A stretch of DNA of 64,000 nt from Acinetobacter sp. ANC 3832 (GTDB lineage: Bacteria > Pseudomonadota > Gammaproteobacteria > Pseudomonadales > Moraxellaceae). Location: assembly GCF_002135415.1 (NCBI RefSeq), contig NZ_NEGJ01000011.1, positions 1 through 64,000 on the forward strand, in the 5' to 3' direction. The translations under genes and the position numbers were made by a program. This document shows, piece by piece, positions 62,220 to 64,000 of this stretch. The notes below the pieces were generated by a model, which searched no databases, was not told the DNA's origin, and saw nothing but the letters and a program-made list of their open reading frames with translations. Each line of letters starts with the position of its first letter. The first letter of the stretch is position 1.

Positions 62220-62990
62220 TTAAAAACCGTAATTCAAACCCAGAACAAAATGATCATCAAAGTCTTCACCTAAGCGATCTTCACCACCTAAAATATAGTC
62301 AAATGAAGCAGTCACACCTGTATTTGGAATGACTTTACTAATTCCCACACGTGCTTCACTAAAAGCAAAGTCTTTTTTCGTTTGGATCAAGCTGTCGTCA
62401 TGGCTACTGTTATATGCTGAAACACCAATTGAAGTATTCAAATGAAAATCTTGTGGGAGTGCGTAGGTATATGCTGCACTCATATAGACATCGCCTGCAT
62501 TTCCAAAAGATGCATCAGCCAATACAACGCTTAAACCCAAAGTTAAATCTTTATATACCACTTGTCCTAAAACATCATATGCGGTAGTGGTACGTTTATC
62601 ATCCGCTTCACCATAGATAGAACCACCATTGTGGTAAATATACGATGTTGCTTGAACTTTATATGCCCAGTCTTGGTTCAATTCTTGTGCATAAGACAAA
62701 TAAAGATCATGTTCAAAACCATGCTCTCGAGTAGCATCTGTTGAATCATAATCTAAACTTGAACCCCAATAACCAACAGCGAAGCCACTTTTTAGTGCGT
62801 ATTCCAGCCCACCTTGCATCGCAATATCATCATTTTCTACGCCACCACGATAAATATATTGCGTGACCAGACCAATATTTCCCGTTAATGTTGCATCTGT
62901 AACTGTAGATTTTGAATTTTCAGCAAATGCCGAATATGAAATTAAAAGCAAAGATAAAGGCAATATTTTTTTTGATAGAGAAACAAACAT
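62220..62990 (-). CDS. Second TorF-family putative porin
   Basis: A paralogue-like outer-membrane barrel of about 256 residues, with a signal peptide ending in SAFA and mature motif TGNIGLVTQYIYRGGVENDD, where TQYIYRG matches the DYRFRG motif of the neighbouring porin. The C-terminus is HFVLGLNYGF, ending in Phe as in BAM substrates. An in-frame start at 63059 would add 23 residues, a poorly suited signal region; the ATG at 62990 gives a normal signal peptide, but neither start has a clear ribosome site. Solute is unknown. Confidence 0.78.
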   Translation of the reverse strand: MFVSLSKKILPLSLLLISYSAFAENSKSTVTDATLTGNIGLVTQYIYRGGVENDDIAMQGGLEYALKSGFAVGYWGSSLDYDSTDATREHGFEHDLYLSYAQELNQDWAYKVQATSYIYHNGGSIYGEADDKRTTTAYDVLGQVVYKDLTLGLSVVLADASFGNAGDVYMSAAYTYALPQDFHLNTSIGVSAYNSSHDDSLIQTKKDFAFSEARVGISKVIPNTGVTASFDYILGGEDRLGEDFDDHFVLGLNYGF

Positions 62991-63300
62991 ATACAAAATG
63001 CAAAGGGAGAAAGAAGCGCACGATTTTACGTATTTTTGAACTGATAAGAAGCAATACAATGTAAAAATTAATTAATATTTAAAATATTTTTTGCTTATTT
63101 TAATGGTTCTATTCGGTAAATCCGATGACTCACATATATTCGCTAAACTTAACAAACTGTTGCATATTTCCCGAGTAGGTAACAAGAATGAAATATATTT
63201 AATAAAAAAGATATCTTTTTTACAGAATAATTATACAATTTGTCCATATTTGAAACGCTGTTAAAATAAAATTGTAACCAAACATATGGATGTAATACTC

Positions 63301-64000
63301 ATGCTACCAGCAAAAAAACTAACACTGGCCATTCTAATTAACACTGCATTAGTGATGTCAGCACACGCCAGCGAGCAGAGCGAAGCAAAAGGATTTCTTG
63401 AAGATGCCAACGGTTCTGTACTGTTCCGCACTGGCTATATCAACCGTGATTATAAAGATGTTGCTCCTGGCACAGACAGAAGCTCATTTGCTCAAACTGC
63501 GATGCTAAAATTAGATTCTGGTTTTACTCAAGGCATTGTCGGTTTTGGTGTAGGTATCATTGGTGATACGTCATTCAAAATTGGTGAAAATGATCATGCT
63601 GGTAACAACATGATTCCAACTCATAATGATGGTGCAAGAGATGCCAATGGTCATGTAGATGCTTATGATTATTGGACACGTGGTGGTGGTTATGTGAAAG
63701 CACGTATCTCTAATACGACAGCAGTCTATGGTACTCAAGTTTTAGACATCCCTGTACTTGCAAGTAATACTGCACGTTTAGTACCTGAATACTTCGAAGG
63801 TACTTTAATCACCAGCCATGAAATTAAAAATCTTGAGCTTATTGCAGGTAAATTTACAAAGAACCAATATTCAGATCAAATCAATACTGATGGTAGACGT
63901 CTTGATAGCGCGATTGTTTGGGGTGGTAAATATAAATTTGATGACCAACTTAATGCGTCTTACTATGGCTTAGACAGTAAAGATAAACTTGAACGTCACT
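63301..64000 (+). CDS. OprD-family outer membrane porin (cut by window edge)
   Basis: Start of an outer-membrane porin of the OprD family. About 233 residues are visible: signal peptide MLPAKKLTLAILINTALVMS to AHA, then the mature domain with GFLEDANGSVLFRTGYINRD, GFTQGIVGFGVGIIGDTSFK, DYWTRGGGYVKARISNT and GRRLDSAIVWGGKYKF, typical of OprD barrels. An in-frame ATG lies five codons upstream at 63286. The C-terminus is outside the window. Such porins take up basic amino acids or aromatic acids; specificity is not readable here. Confidence 0.87.
   Translation, partial: MLPAKKLTLAILINTALVMSAHASEQSEAKGFLEDANGSVLFRTGYINRDYKDVAPGTDRSSFAQTAMLKLDSGFTQGIVGFGVGIIGDTSFKIGENDHAGNNMIPTHNDGARDANGHVDAYDYWTRGGGYVKARISNTTAVYGTQVLDIPVLASNTARLVPEYFEGTLITSHEIKNLELIAGKFTKNQYSDQINTDGRRLDSAIVWGGKYKFDDQLNASYYGLDSKDKLERH

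Overview
The window reads as a stretch of Acinetobacter (Moraxellaceae, Gammaproteobacteria) chromosome. The base composition is AT-rich. Gene content and order are the chromosomal core of that genus: an argH / algZ-algR-hemCDXY block, gspN-gspC-gspD split off from the rest of the type II secretion genes, xerD-dsbC-hom-thrC, gacA-pilS-pilR, nrdR-ribD-methyltransferase-ribE and an uninterrupted comM. I see no prophage, insertion sequence, CRISPR array, integron or resistance gene. The species cannot be fixed by eye.

Left part (1-13.5 kb, almost all minus strand): the start of tuf with four tRNA genes (Thr-TGT, Tyr-GTA, Gly-TCC, Thr-GGT) and a strong promoter; trpE behind a short Trp-containing leader ORF; gph; gspN-gspC-gspD followed by a membrane-tethered FHA protein; hns in an AT-rich island; and hemC-hemD-hemX-hemY ending in a hotdog thioesterase.

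Middle (13.5-38.5 kb): the algR/algZ two-component system is head to head with argH, and the two coding regions overlap by 10 bp. Next come yggX, an orphan gene pair, phoU, tolC, two tandem paralogous lipoproteins of unknown function, a TPP riboswitch with thiC, nudF-cpdA, dksA-gluQ, murD-ftsW, a Fur-boxed feoA-feoB-Cys-rich peptide operon, and xerD-dsbC-hom-thrC.

Right part (38.5-64 kb): pbpG, gacA-pilS-pilR, a CtpA-type protease, gpmI, lptF-lptG, pepA-holC with a coiled-coil protein, a DedA protein, the nrdR-ribD-DNA methyltransferase-ribE operon, glnK-amtB behind a good sigma-54 promoter, ubiK, intact comM, a GNAT enzyme, two TorF-type porins and the start of an OprD-type porin.

Most of the window is housekeeping. 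The points most worth a second look are the solitary adenine methyltransferase inside the riboflavin operon, the tandem lipoproteins with a shared C-terminal Cys pair, the trpE leader ORF and hairpin, the overlapping argH/algZ starts, the holC-linked coiled-coil protein, and the unexplained small genes at 17.3-17.8 kb and 51.6 kb. I did not find a clear multi-gene system that looks undescribed.
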